Positions 43,267-52,098 of a DNA stretch of 64,000 nt are shown here, piece by piece; the first letter of the stretch is position 1, and each line of letters begins with the position of its first letter. Origin of the DNA: Sphingomonas sp. LaA6.9 (GTDB lineage Bacteria > Pseudomonadota > Alphaproteobacteria > Sphingomonadales > Sphingomonadaceae); NCBI RefSeq assembly GCF_022601895.1, contig NZ_JAKVIO010000001.1, positions 186,001 through 250,000 on the forward strand, in the 5' to 3' direction. Under the pieces are notes generated by a model. It worked only from the letters and a program-made list of their open reading frames with translations. It was not told where the DNA came from and ran no database searches. Both the position numbers and the translations under genes were made by a program.

Positions 43267-44048
43267 GCAAGAGTCTCCGCCTGTCTGGCAATCTGGAAGA
43301 GCCGATCCTCGGCATCGGCATGGAGGACGACCTCGCCGACGACGATCAGCGCGGGGCTCTGCACCCGTTCACGCGCGATCATGTCGCCAAGGTCGGTCAG
43401 GATGGTGCGCAGTGCGCGCGCGTCGCGGCGCGTGCCCTTTTCGAGCACGGCGACGGGCATGTCGGGCGCAACGCCGTCGGCGATGAGCTTGTCGGCGATC
43501 TCGGTCGAGGTCGCGACGCCCATATAGATGACGAGCGTGCGGCCCTTGCCCGCAAGGCCCGACCAGTCCTGCTCGGTCAGCCCCTTGCACTGGCCCGCGA
43601 CGAAGCTGACCGCGCTCGATGCCTCGCGGTGCGTCAGCGGCAGCAGCGCCTCGGCCGCGCAGCCGACCGCCGCGGAAATTCCGGGGATCACCTCGACCGC
43701 GACGCCTGCCGCGCGGCATGCATCGACTTCCTCGCCGCCGCGTCCGAAGATGAAGGGATCGCCGCCCTTCAGGCGCACCACGGTCTCGCCGTTCAGCGCC
43801 TCGTCGACGATCAGAGCATTGATCGCTTCCTGCGGCAGTGTGTGCCGCGCGCGGCTCTTGGCGACCGAGATGCGGCGCACCGACGCGGGCGCGAGCGCGA
43901 GGACGCGGTCATCGACCAGCCCGTCATGCACGACGACGGTCGCACGCGCGAGCGCGCGGACGGCGCGCACCGTCAGCAGATCGGGATCACCCGGGCCCGC
44001 GCCGACCAGCAGCACCGTTCCCGGGACAATGTCACGCCTCTTGTCCAT
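43263..44048 (-). CDS. cobA: uroporphyrinogen-III C-methyltransferase (SUMT)
   Basis: 261 residues. Two SAM-dependent methylations of uroporphyrinogen III to precorrin-2, the precursor of siroheme and cobalamin. Signatures are VGAGPGDPDLLTVRAVRALA, VRLKGGDPFIFGRGGEEVDA and VIPGISAAVGCAAEALLPLT. Unlike CysG there is no N-terminal dehydrogenase/ferrochelatase part. First gene of the leftward sulfur-assimilation operon. Its first ten codons and its leader are part of a sequence duplicated at 45009-45114. Confidence 0.93.
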   Translation of the reverse strand: MDKRRDIVPGTVLLVGAGPGDPDLLTVRAVRALARATVVVHDGLVDDRVLALAPASVRRISVAKSRARHTLPQEAINALIVDEALNGETVVRLKGGDPFIFGRGGEEVDACRAAGVAVEVIPGISAAVGCAAEALLPLTHREASSAVSFVAGQCKGLTEQDWSGLAGKGRTLVIYMGVATSTEIADKLIADGVAPDMPVAVLEKGTRRDARALRTILTDLGDMIARERVQSPALIVVGEVVLHADAEDRLFQIARQAETLA

Positions 44049-44122
44049 GACACGGCAGATGGATCGTCGCCCCGTCAAACGCAAAGCAGGGTTTTTTTGG
44101 GGGGAGTTAGCTGAACTTGTGC
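44011..44122. repeat. duplicated cobA 5' end and leader, copy A (functional)
   Basis: Includes the start of cobA and about 70 bp upstream. Shared blocks with copy B are GGGACAATGTC, CTTGTCCATGACA, GGCAGATG, a run of T followed by GGGGGG, and GCTTGTGC/ACTTGTGC. The rest of the DNA up to 44249 shows no gene. Confidence 0.75.
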
Positions 44123-44249
44123 ACCGTGCGACACGGGCGATCAGTTCGCGTTGCGGTCATCGTGAAAAAGTCCGGATATCCGTGCCTTGCAACTAGCCCG
44201 ATGGGGTAAGGAAGCTGCCATCCGGGCGCGTTGTATCGCCGGGCTCACG

Positions 44250-44963
44250 GTGATAGCCTGCGCGCTGTCGGGCAGAGCCTGGACAGTCCCGGCCTGCTCA
44301 TGCTGGAGAAAACCGATCGGAATCCTCGCTGAAACGATCGCGTTAACAATCGGCGCCCTTTTGCCGATCACCAACCCGTTCAGCACCGCGCCGCTGTTCA
44401 TTTCTCTGACTGCGGGTTTTGACAGCAAGCACCGGACGCATCAGGCGCGGATGGCGTGTCTCTACGCATTCGCCATTCTGGTCGTGTTCCTGCTGCTCGG
44501 CGCGACGATCGTCGATTTCTTCGGCATCTCGGTGCCGGGCATCCGCGTCGCAGGCGGGCTGATCATCTCCGTGATCGGTTTTCGCATGCTCTTTCCCCAG
44601 GCGCCCATGGCGGGCGCCGCTGCACAGGCGCAGCAGCAGGAGCTCGATATCGCCTTTACGCCCATCGCCATGCCGAGCCTCGCGGGACCTGGGTCGATCT
44701 CGGTCGTGCTGACCGCCGCCGCGCAGATCAAAGGCATTCGTCCGGACGATTGGGGCGTGATCTACATCGCCGTGATCGTGGGTATGGCGGTGACCCTTAT
44801 CATCTGCTTCCTCGTGTTGCGGATGGCCGGCGCAATGGTCCGGTTTCTGGGGCAGGGCGGCATCGACGCGATGACGCGCATTTTCGGATTTCTGCTGATC
44901 TGCATCGGCATGCAGTTCCTGCTCACCGGAATCGGCGACTTCTTTCACATCCCCCGCGGTTGA
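44250..44963 (+). CDS. MarC-family integral membrane protein
   Basis: Six-helix inner-membrane protein of unknown transport function. Landmarks are TIGALLPITNPFSTAPLFIS, FRMLFPQAPMAG and PSLAGPGSISVVLTA, ending IFGFLLICIGMQFLLTGIGD. Homology begins at GILAETIALTIGA, but no in-frame ATG, GTG or TTG lies just before it. The nearest is a GTG at 44250, which adds a cysteine-rich leader unlike the family; an ATG at 44187 adds more. A GGAG at 44303-44306 points to initiation near 44314 at an unusual codon, or to a lost start. The body is surely real; the start is uncertain. Confidence 0.8.
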   Translation: MIACALSGRAWTVPACSCWRKPIGILAETIALTIGALLPITNPFSTAPLFISLTAGFDSKHRTHQARMACLYAFAILVVFLLLGATIVDFFGISVPGIRVAGGLIISVIGFRMLFPQAPMAGAAAQAQQQELDIAFTPIAMPSLAGPGSISVVLTAAAQIKGIRPDDWGVIYIAVIVGMAVTLIICFLVLRMAGAMVRFLGQGGIDAMTRIFGFLLICIGMQFLLTGIGDFFHIPRG

Positions 44964-45008
44964 GGGGGACTTCGGGCCTGGCCGTTACGAAGCCCGATCC
45001 CGATCGCA

Positions 45009-45114
45009 GTACGCTGCCGGGGACAATGTCCTGCTTCTTGTCCATGACAGGCAGATGTATTGTCTCCCGCCAAAGGCAGAGCGGCTTTTTTTTGGGGGGT
45101 AGCTAAGCTTGTGC
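45009..45114. repeat. duplicated cobA 5' end and leader, copy B (relic)
   Basis: On the minus strand it reads ATG and MDKKQDIVPGSVL, matching the cobA N-terminus MDKRRDIVPGTVL, then diverges at once. The leader with its poly-T/G block matches copy A. The MarC gene lies between the two copies. Confidence 0.7.
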
Positions 45115-45191
45115 GGGGTGGGATGGCGTTTGGCCGGCTGGGCGGATTCGACCCACTTGTGGACATCGAGGCGCTCGCTAATATCCGCATT

Positions 45192-45428
45192 ATGAAGGAC
45201 TTGGACGAAGTCGCAGGCGCGGTTGAGGATGAACAATCGTTTATCGCGTTTCTTGATGCGTTGGCCGATGATTTTCCGCTCCGTTGGGAGCATTGTGAGG
45301 TCGACAGCGTGTTTGAAGCTGCCGCAGCTTGGGGAGAAAGCAGCAGCCCGCGATGGAAGGCGGGCGGCGACCAAAACCCTTGGCGCCGGTGCGCGCAAAT
45401 TCTGCTCGGCGGCAAATACTACGAGTGA
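45192..45428 (+). CDS. small DUF7660-like protein
   Basis: 78 residues from the ATG at 45192 (MKDLDEVAGAVEDEQSFIAF). The pattern FIAFLDALADDFPLRWEHCE, then EAAAAWGESSS and a C-terminal WRRCAQILLGGKYYE is that of a small widespread family of soluble proteins (DUF7660) of unknown function, some linked with immunity or toxin neighbourhoods. An ATG at 45123 would give a longer N-terminus that enters the duplicated leader, so the shorter form was preferred. Nothing else recognisable lies between 45429 and 45521. Confidence 0.65.
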   Translation: MKDLDEVAGAVEDEQSFIAFLDALADDFPLRWEHCEVDSVFEAAAAWGESSSPRWKAGGDQNPWRRCAQILLGGKYYE

Positions 45429-45521
45429 CAAGATGGAAAGCAGCCAGGTCGCTCCCAACGCCAACACGGACAAACCCGGCCAAGTTGCGCTGAGTGCAGA
45501 TAGGCCGTGCTACGGCGGCAC

Positions 45522-46937
45522 TTAACGGTCCCTGAGCCCAATCCCGATCGCCGCGCGCGCCTGATCCATTTCCGACGACGCCACGGGGTAGGCGCAATAG
45601 TCCGCCGCATACAAGGCGCTCGGGCGGTGGTTGCCCGACAGGCCGAGCCCGCCAAAGGGCGCGTTCGACGGCGCGCCGTTGGTCGGGCGATTCCAGTTGA
45701 CGACGCCCGCGCGGATTTCCGCCCAGAAGCGGTCGTAGAGCTTGGGGTTGCCGCCGATCAGCGAGGCCGAGAGGCCGAAGCGCGTATTGTTGGCCTCGGC
45801 TATCGCGCTTTCGAAATCGGGAACGCGGATCACCTGCAGCAGCGGGCCGAACGCCTCCTCGTCGTCGCGATCGGCGACATTGGTCACGTCGATGATGCCG
45901 GGGGTGAGGAAGGGGCGGCCCTCGACGGGGCGGTCCATGCGCCGGATCGGCGCGCCACCCTTCATCATGAGTGCCAGATAGGTTTCCTGAAGCGCGTCGG
46001 CGGCCTCATTGTCGATCACCGGACCCATGAAGGGCTGGGGCTCGTCGTCGGGCGCGCCGATGATCAGCCGGTCGGTGATTTTGCCGATCTTTTCGAGGAT
46101 CACCTCGTGCTTGCCGTCCTCGACGATAAGCCGCCGCGCGGCGGTGCAGCGCTGGCCCGCGGTCAGGAATGCGCTCTGCAAGATCACCGTCGCCGCGGCG
46201 TCGAGGTCGGTGGGGTTCCACAGCACAATCGGATTGTTGCCGCCCATTTCGAGCGCGAGGATCTTGCCGGGTTTCTCCGCGAACTGGCGGCTGAGTTGCA
46301 ACCCCGCGCGCGCCGATCCGGTGAAGAGCAGCCCGTCGATCCCGTCATGCGATGCGAGCGCCTGGCCCTGTTCGGCGCCGCCGATGAGCAGCCGCACCAC
46401 CCCCTCTGGCACCCCCGCCTCGTGATAGCATTGCACGAGCAGTTCGCCCGTCGCGGGCGCCTTTTCCGAAGGCTTGAACACCACCGCATTGCCCGCGATC
46501 AGCGCGGGGATGATGTGGCCGTTGGGGAGGTGCGCGGCAAAGTTGAAGGGGCCGAGCACGCCGAGCACGCCGTGCGGTTTGTGGCGCACCGCGTTGCGCG
46601 CGCCCATCGCGCCTTCGAGCCGGCGCTGGCCGGTACGCTCGCCATAGGCCGAAACCGAGATGTCGACCTTGGCCATTACCGCCTCGACCTCGGTGCGCGC
46701 CTCCCAGAGCGGCTTGCCCGTCTCGCGCGCGATCAGGCCCGCAAGAACCTCGGCATTGCCGCGGACGACATTGACGAAGCGGCGCAGTGTCTCGATGCGG
46801 ACTGTTACCGGGCGCGCGGCCCATTCGGAAAAGGCGGCGCGCGCGATCGCGATCTCGGCGGTGGCGTCGCCCGTGCGGCCTCGCCAGAGTTCCGCGCCCG
46901 TAGCCGGTTCATAAGAGACGATTTCGGGTGCGCTCAT
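45522..46937 (-). CDS. astD: succinylglutamic semialdehyde dehydrogenase
   Basis: 471 residues, NAD-dependent aldehyde dehydrogenase of the AstD type, fourth step of the arginine succinyltransferase pathway. The AstD-typical stretch is GPFNFAAHLPNGHIIPALIA; the general-base and cysteine segments are LALEMGGNNPIVLW and FLTAGQRCTAARRLIV. The C-terminus (RPTNGAPSNAPFGGLGLSGN) also matches AstD. No other ast gene is in the window, so this copy is isolated; its assignment rests on sequence. ATG at 46937. Confidence 0.88.
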   Translation of the reverse strand: MSAPEIVSYEPATGAELWRGRTGDATAEIAIARAAFSEWAARPVTVRIETLRRFVNVVRGNAEVLAGLIARETGKPLWEARTEVEAVMAKVDISVSAYGERTGQRRLEGAMGARNAVRHKPHGVLGVLGPFNFAAHLPNGHIIPALIAGNAVVFKPSEKAPATGELLVQCYHEAGVPEGVVRLLIGGAEQGQALASHDGIDGLLFTGSARAGLQLSRQFAEKPGKILALEMGGNNPIVLWNPTDLDAAATVILQSAFLTAGQRCTAARRLIVEDGKHEVILEKIGKITDRLIIGAPDDEPQPFMGPVIDNEAADALQETYLALMMKGGAPIRRMDRPVEGRPFLTPGIIDVTNVADRDDEEAFGPLLQVIRVPDFESAIAEANNTRFGLSASLIGGNPKLYDRFWAEIRAGVVNWNRPTNGAPSNAPFGGLGLSGNHRPSALYAADYCAYPVASSEMDQARAAIGIGLRDR

Positions 46938-46994
46938 TGAAGCCACGCTCTCCAGCATCCTTAACGCTGCGTCAAGCCGTGGTGCTCAATCATG

Positions 46995-47113
46995 CCCCTC
47001 CCTGCAAGGGAGGGGATAGGGGTGGGTGTCGCCGTCAGGCGATCAGAACACGGACCTCGAAGGGCTCGCTACGCTCGCTACCCACCCCCAACCCCTCCCT
47101 GAGAAGGGAGGGG
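46995..47113. repeat. intergenic inverted-repeat element, family 3
   Basis: Two hairpins, CCCCTCCCT/AGGGAGGGG at 46995-47015 and again at 47092-47113, with the segments next to them (GGATAGGGGTGGGT and ACCCACCCCCAACC) able to pair over about 15 bp. A typical sphingomonad CCCTCCC palindrome pair; fills the gap between selO and astD. Confidence 0.8.
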
Positions 47114-47128
47114 AGTCTGTAGTCGATA

Positions 47129-48526
47129 TCACCCCATCATCGCTTCACCCATCCGGCGCACCGCGGCGACCTTCGCTTCCAGCGCGGTCCAGTCGTCATG
47201 CTCCGCGATCCGCGCCCAGATCGCTTCGACCTCGTCGATATGCATCGAGCAGGGCGCCTTGTCGGACCAGTAGCGGTGTTCGAGCGCGCGCGCGGGCTCA
47301 TAGCCCGCAACCGCTTCACGAAATTCCTCGAACGCTGGCCCGGCATAATACATGTCGGCGGGCGTGGCGCCGCGCTTGCGTCCTCCCGCCCAGTCGAAGA
47401 AGAAGCGGTCGATCTCGACCGTTCCTTCCATCAGCGCCCTCTCGATCGCGCCGACCAGCGGCTTGTCGTGCTCCGGTCCGCGCGGCTTCACGCCCAGCCG
47501 CCAGAGGAACCGGTCGATCAGTCCGTCCTCATAGCCCTGCGCGAAGGGTTCAATCGCGGGCACCAGCTCCTCCGCCTCGGCGACGAGGCGCAACGCGACT
47601 GCAAGCTGCACGACATTCCAGTGGATCGCCTCGGCCTGCCGGCCAAAGGCATAGAGCCCGGTCTGGTCGAAATAGGCGGCGGTGAAGCCGGGATCGAAAA
47701 AGGGCGTGAAGCGCCACGGCCCATAGTCGAAGCTCTCGCCAGTGATATTGATGTTGTCGCTGTTGAGCACGCCGTGGACAAAACCCGCGGCGATGTAGGA
47801 CGGCGCCAGCCGTGCGGTGCGGCGCACGACATGCGCGAGCAGTCGTGCCGGAGCATCGTCGCCTGCCTCCTCGCCGAAGTAATGCTTCAGCGCATAGGCG
47901 ATCAGGCTGCGCATGCCGTCTTCGTCGCGAATGAAGGCCAGCCGCTGGAATGTCCCGATGCGGATATGGCCGTGACTGAGGCGCACGAGCGCCGATGAAC
48001 GCGTGGGCGAAGGCTCATCGCCGCGTTCGAGCGCCTCGCCGGTCTCGATCAGCGAGAAGGTGCGCGAGGTTTCGACGCCCAGCGCTTCGAGCATCTCGGT
48101 CGCGAGAATCTCGCGCACGCCGCCCTTCAGCGTCAGCCGTCCGTCGCCGAAACGACTCCACGGCGTCTGCCCCGATCCCTTGGTGCCAAGGTCCATCAGC
48201 CGGTCCGCGCCATCGCGCATCTGCGCGAAGAGGAATCCGCGCCCGTCGCCGATCTCGGGGTTGTACACGCGGAACTGATGGCCGTGATAGCGCAGCGCCA
48301 GTGGTGGCGCGAGATTGTCGGGCAGCGGCTCGAAGCGCCCGAAATGCGCGATCCACTGTGCGTCGTCGAGCTGCGCCAGGCCGACTTCCCCGGCGGCGCG
48401 ATCATTGCGGAAGCGCAGGCGCGTTTCGGGGAATCGTGCGGCCTCGACGGGGTCGTAGAAAGACTCTCCAAGTTCGAGGATGGGTGTTTCGGGGCGATAT
48501 TTCGCAACTTGCGGGCGCGTCGTCAT
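47129..48526 (-). CDS. selO: SelO/YdiU-family protein adenylyltransferase
   Basis: 465 residues. Pseudokinase-fold enzyme that AMPylates protein hydroxyl groups. Landmarks are ALRYHGHQFRVYNPEIGDGR, LFAQMRDGADRLMDLGTKGS, GQTPWSRFGDGRLTLKGGVR and VHGVLNSDNINITGESFDYG, which contains the inverted catalytic aspartate region. The C-terminus lacks the selenocysteine-bearing tail of eukaryotic SelO. Role in bacteria is linked with redox stress. The ATG at 48526 is divergent from a hydrolase gene 38 bases away. Confidence 0.92.
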   Translation of the reverse strand: MTTRPQVAKYRPETPILELGESFYDPVEAARFPETRLRFRNDRAAGEVGLAQLDDAQWIAHFGRFEPLPDNLAPPLALRYHGHQFRVYNPEIGDGRGFLFAQMRDGADRLMDLGTKGSGQTPWSRFGDGRLTLKGGVREILATEMLEALGVETSRTFSLIETGEALERGDEPSPTRSSALVRLSHGHIRIGTFQRLAFIRDEDGMRSLIAYALKHYFGEEAGDDAPARLLAHVVRRTARLAPSYIAAGFVHGVLNSDNINITGESFDYGPWRFTPFFDPGFTAAYFDQTGLYAFGRQAEAIHWNVVQLAVALRLVAEAEELVPAIEPFAQGYEDGLIDRFLWRLGVKPRGPEHDKPLVGAIERALMEGTVEIDRFFFDWAGGRKRGATPADMYYAGPAFEEFREAVAGYEPARALEHRYWSDKAPCSMHIDEVEAIWARIAEHDDWTALEAKVAAVRRMGEAMMG

Positions 48527-48564
48527 GCGGCGATATGGGAGGGGAAAGGGGAAGGGCGCAACCT

Positions 48565-49437
48565 ATGGCTTCATTCGAGGACGGATATTGGTGGTCGAAT
48601 GACGGCTTGCGCCTGCATTATCGCGACTATCCGGGCTCGGCCGGGTGCCCCCCGATCCTGTGCATCCCCGGCCTGACGCGCAACGCGCGCGATTTCGAGG
48701 GCGTGGCCGAGCGGCTCGCGGGCCAGTATCGCGTGATCTGCGTCGAGCTGCGCGGGCGCGGCGAAAGCGCCTATGCCAAGGATCCGATGACCTATGTCCC
48801 GCTCACCTATGTGCAGGAAATCGACCGGCTGATCGACGAGTTGAAGCTCGACCGGCTGATCGCCTTCGGCACCTCGCTGGGCGGCATCGTATCGATGCTG
48901 CTCGCCTCGACCGAGCCAAAGCGTTTCGCGGGTGTGCTGCTCAACGATGTCGGGCCGGTGATCGAGCGTAAGGGGCTCGACCGGATCCGCGGCTATGTCG
49001 GCAAACCCGGCGCATGGCCCACATGGGTGCATGCCGCACGCGCGCTCGCCGAAACCAATGCCGATGTTTATCCCGATTATGAACTGGAAGACTGGCTGCG
49101 CATGGCCAAGCGGCTCTACCGCCTCAACGCGCAGGGGCGCATCGTCCCCGATTATGACAGCAAGATCGCCGAACCCTTCCGCCTGCCCGGCGGCGAGGCG
49201 GGGGTCGATCTCTGGCCCGCGCTTGATGCGATGCGCAGCGTTCCCGTCCAGATCATCCGTGGTGAGCTTTCGGACGTGCTCGGCACCGATACCGTCGCGC
49301 AGATGAAGAAGCGGCTCGACGACGCGCGCGTGACGACGGTGCCCGGCGTCGGCCACACCCCGACGCTCGAGGAGACGCAGGCAGTGCGCGCGATCGACAG
49401 GTTCCTCGCGGCGGTCTCGGGCGAAGTGGCTGCGTGA
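48565..49437 (+). CDS. alpha/beta-hydrolase
   Basis: 290 residues, single-domain hydrolase. The oxyanion region is LCIPGLTRNARDFEGVAERL; nucleophile serine in AFGTSLGGIVSMLLA; catalytic histidine in VPGVGHTPTLEETQA. Substrate unknown. An open frame extends upstream over 190 codons but is antisense to selO; the ATG at 48565 lies after a GAAGGGC ribosome site. Its stop overlaps the glycosyltransferase GTG start. Confidence 0.88.
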   Translation: MASFEDGYWWSNDGLRLHYRDYPGSAGCPPILCIPGLTRNARDFEGVAERLAGQYRVICVELRGRGESAYAKDPMTYVPLTYVQEIDRLIDELKLDRLIAFGTSLGGIVSMLLASTEPKRFAGVLLNDVGPVIERKGLDRIRGYVGKPGAWPTWVHAARALAETNADVYPDYELEDWLRMAKRLYRLNAQGRIVPDYDSKIAEPFRLPGGEAGVDLWPALDAMRSVPVQIIRGELSDVLGTDTVAQMKKRLDDARVTTVPGVGHTPTLEETQAVRAIDRFLAAVSGEVAA

Positions 49438-50561
49438 CGATCCACATATTGCACCTGCATTCCAGCTTTGATCTCGGCGGCAAGGAGGCGCGCGCCGTCC
49501 AGTTGATGAATGCCTTTGGCGATCGCGCGCGTCACACCGTCGTCAGCGGGGTTCCGGGAGCACTGGGCGCCCGCGCCGCGATTGACCCGCGCCTGAAAAG
49601 CGCATTCCCCGAAGATGCGCCACCGCTCACGGGCAAGCCCTCGGTCGCGCGCTATCAGGCGCTGGCCGGCTACATGCGGCGCTTCGATCTCGTGCTGACC
49701 TACAACTGGGGTGCGATGGACGCGGTGATGGCGCGGCGGCTGTTTCCCGCGGGGCTGCCGCCGCTGATCCATCACGAGGACGGGTTCAACGCCGACGAGG
49801 CGAAGCGCCTCAGGACCGAGCGCAACATCTTCCGCCGCATCGCGCTGCCCGCCGCACATGCGCTGGCCGTGCCCTCGCAGAAACTCGAGGCGATCGCGCG
49901 CGATACCTGGAAGCAGCCCGATTACCGCGTCCATCGCATCGCCAACGGCATCAACACGCGTCTCTACGCCGGGCGGCCCGATCCGGGGGCGCTTCCCGGC
50001 TTCGTGCGCGCCGATGGGGAGATCGTCGTCGGATCGGTGGCGGGGCTCAGGCTCGTCAAGAATCTGCCGCGCCTCGTGCGCGCGGTCGCGGCTACGGGCA
50101 AGGCGTTGCGACTGGTGATCGTGGGCGAGGGCCCCGAACGCGCCGCGATCGAGGCCGAGGCCGCGCGGCTGGGCGTTGCGCTGACGCTGCCGGGGTTCCG
50201 TGCCGAACCCCACCGCTATGTCGGCCTGTTCGATCTCTATGCGATTTCCTCGGATTCCGAGCAGTTTCCGATCTCGCTCGTCGAGGCGATGGCGGCGGGG
50301 CTTCCCGTGGCCGCCACCGATGTCGGCGATATCGCCGCAATGGTCGCCCCCGAAAACCGGCCGTTCGTCGTTCCGCGCGGTGACGAGGCGGCTCTCGCCG
50401 GCGCGATTGCGGCGTTGGTCGCAGACCCCGCACTGCGCGCGCAACTTGGTGCTGCCAATCGTGCCAAAGCTGTGGCAGAATATGACGAGCAAGTGATGAT
50501 CGCGCGCTACGGGGGGCTGTATGGCGGCGCGATCGGGCGATCCGGGGCGCTTGCGGGCTAG
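49434..50561 (+). CDS. GT4-family glycosyltransferase
   Basis: 375 residues, GT-B fold. N-terminal HILHLHSSFDLGGKEARAVQ and C-terminal donor-binding segments VAGLRLVKNLPRLVRAVAAT, IVGEGPERAAIEAEAARLG and SEQFPISLVEAMAAGLPVAA with the EX7E-type pattern. Donor and acceptor are not identifiable; no polysaccharide cluster surrounds it. GTG start at 49434 overlaps the preceding stop by 4 bases, implying co-expression with the hydrolase. Confidence 0.9.
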   Translation: MTIHILHLHSSFDLGGKEARAVQLMNAFGDRARHTVVSGVPGALGARAAIDPRLKSAFPEDAPPLTGKPSVARYQALAGYMRRFDLVLTYNWGAMDAVMARRLFPAGLPPLIHHEDGFNADEAKRLRTERNIFRRIALPAAHALAVPSQKLEAIARDTWKQPDYRVHRIANGINTRLYAGRPDPGALPGFVRADGEIVVGSVAGLRLVKNLPRLVRAVAATGKALRLVIVGEGPERAAIEAEAARLGVALTLPGFRAEPHRYVGLFDLYAISSDSEQFPISLVEAMAAGLPVAATDVGDIAAMVAPENRPFVVPRGDEAALAGAIAALVADPALRAQLGAANRAKAVAEYDEQVMIARYGGLYGGAIGRSGALAG

Positions 50562-50630
50562 ACCATTTTGTCCGCGCATTTTGTGCGCAGCCTGCTATTA
50601 GGCGCCGGGATTTTTGAGGGAGTGATTGAA

Positions 50631-52034
50631 TTGTTCAAGGGTCTGAAGCCCATCCTTTACGGCGGCCGCGAAGTGTGGCCGCTGATCGAGGGTGGCAAGG
50701 GCGTGGCGGCCAGCAACCATATGAGTTCGGGCGCCTGGGCGGCTGCGGGCGGTATCGGTACCGTCTCCGCGGTCAATGCCGACAGCTATGATCCGACGGG
50801 CAAGATCATTCCGCAGATCTACCGTGCCAGGACGCGGCGCGAGCGTCACGAAGAACTGATCGAATATGCGATCGAGGGCGCGGTCGAGCAGGTCAAGCGC
50901 GCTTTCGAGATCGCGGGCGGCAACGGCGCGATCAACATCAACGTGCTCTGGGAAATGGGCGGCGCGCAGCGCGTCCTGCACGGCGTGCTCGAGCGCACGC
51001 GCGGCATGGTCGCGGGCGTCACCTGCGGCGCGGGCATGCCCTACAAGCTGTCCGAGATCGCGGCCTCCTACGAGGTCAATTATCTTCCCATCGTCAGCTC
51101 GGGCCGCGCCTTCCGCGCGCTGTGGAAGCGCGCCTATTCCAAGGCCGCCGAATGGCTGGCGGGCGTCGTCTACGAGGATCCCTGGCTCGCGGGCGGGCAT
51201 AATGGCCTTTCCAATGCCGAGGATCCACTGCAGCCCGAAGATCCCTATCCGCGCGTCAAGGCGCTGCGCGAGACGATGCGCGAGGGCGGCATTTCGGACG
51301 ATGTGCCGATCATCATGGCGGGCGGCGTCTGGTATCTGCGCGACTGGAACCACTGGATCGACAATCCCGAGCTCGGCAGCATTGCCTTCCAGTTCGGCAC
51401 GCGGCCGCTCCTGACAAAGGAAAGCCCGATCCCCGATGGGTGGAAGGCGCGGCTGATGACGCTCGACGAGGGCGACATCCTGCTCCACCGCTTCTCGCCC
51501 ACCGGCTTCTATTCGTCGGCGGTGCGCAATCCCTTCCTGCGCAATCTCGAAGCGCGCTCGGAACGCCAGATCGCCTTTTCGGGCGATCATGCGGGCGATC
51601 ACCAGTTCCAGCTCGACGTCGGCGTCAAGGGCAAGAGCTTCTGGGTCACCAAGAACGACCTGCTGCGCGCACGCGAATGGTATGGTCAGGGCTTTACGGA
51701 GGCACTCAAGACCCCCGACAACACGCTCGTCTTCGTCACGCCCGAGGAAAAGGTCACGATCCGCAAGGATCAGGCCGATTGCATGGGCTGCCTCAGCCAT
51801 TGCGGTTTTTCGAGCTGGATGGACAGCGAGACCAACTCGACCGGCCGCCTCGCCGATCCGCGCAGCTTCTGCATCCAGAAGACCTTGCAGGACGTCGTCC
51901 ATGGCGGGCCGCTCGACGAGAACCTGATCTTCGCCGGCCACAACGCCTTCAATTTCAAGAAGGACCCGTTCTATTCGAACGGCTTCGTGCCCACGGTGAA
52001 GCAGCTCGTCGACCGCATTCTGACGGGCGATTGA
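50631..52034 (+). CDS. nitronate monooxygenase-family flavin oxidoreductase
   Basis: About 467 residues, FMN-dependent TIM-barrel enzyme of the NPD/2-nitropropane dioxygenase superfamily. Landmarks are GGKGVAASNHMSSGAWAAAG, VAGVTCGAGMPYKLSEIA and IIMAGGVWYLRDWNHW, followed by an extended C-terminal region with a cysteine cluster (DQADCMGCLSHCGFSSW) that could bind iron-sulfur or zinc and is not part of short nitronate monooxygenases. Start: a TTG at 50631 lies nine bases after GAGGGA; a GTG at 50622 is directly against it. Physiological substrate unknown. Confidence 0.85.
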   Translation: MFKGLKPILYGGREVWPLIEGGKGVAASNHMSSGAWAAAGGIGTVSAVNADSYDPTGKIIPQIYRARTRRERHEELIEYAIEGAVEQVKRAFEIAGGNGAININVLWEMGGAQRVLHGVLERTRGMVAGVTCGAGMPYKLSEIAASYEVNYLPIVSSGRAFRALWKRAYSKAAEWLAGVVYEDPWLAGGHNGLSNAEDPLQPEDPYPRVKALRETMREGGISDDVPIIMAGGVWYLRDWNHWIDNPELGSIAFQFGTRPLLTKESPIPDGWKARLMTLDEGDILLHRFSPTGFYSSAVRNPFLRNLEARSERQIAFSGDHAGDHQFQLDVGVKGKSFWVTKNDLLRAREWYGQGFTEALKTPDNTLVFVTPEEKVTIRKDQADCMGCLSHCGFSSWMDSETNSTGRLADPRSFCIQKTLQDVVHGGPLDENLIFAGHNAFNFKKDPFYSNGFVPTVKQLVDRILTGD

Positions 52035-52044
52035 TCCGTTAGTT

Positions 52045-52096
52045 CCTCCCCGAGCTCGTCTCGGGGAGGGGGACCATGCGCAGCATGGTGGCGGGG
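52045..52096. repeat. intergenic palindrome, family 4, copy 1
   Basis: CCTCCCCGA/TCGGGGAGG hairpin (52045-52069) followed by CCATGC-GCA-GCATGG (52074-52088). Same unit occurs on both sides of the DUF559 gene at 61641 and 62074. Lies between convergent genes and may act as a terminator. Confidence 0.8.
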
Positions 52097-52098
52097 CG

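Noticed and set aside
45507-46940. 477-codon open frame opposite astD
   Set aside because: Antisense shadow without recognisable motifs.
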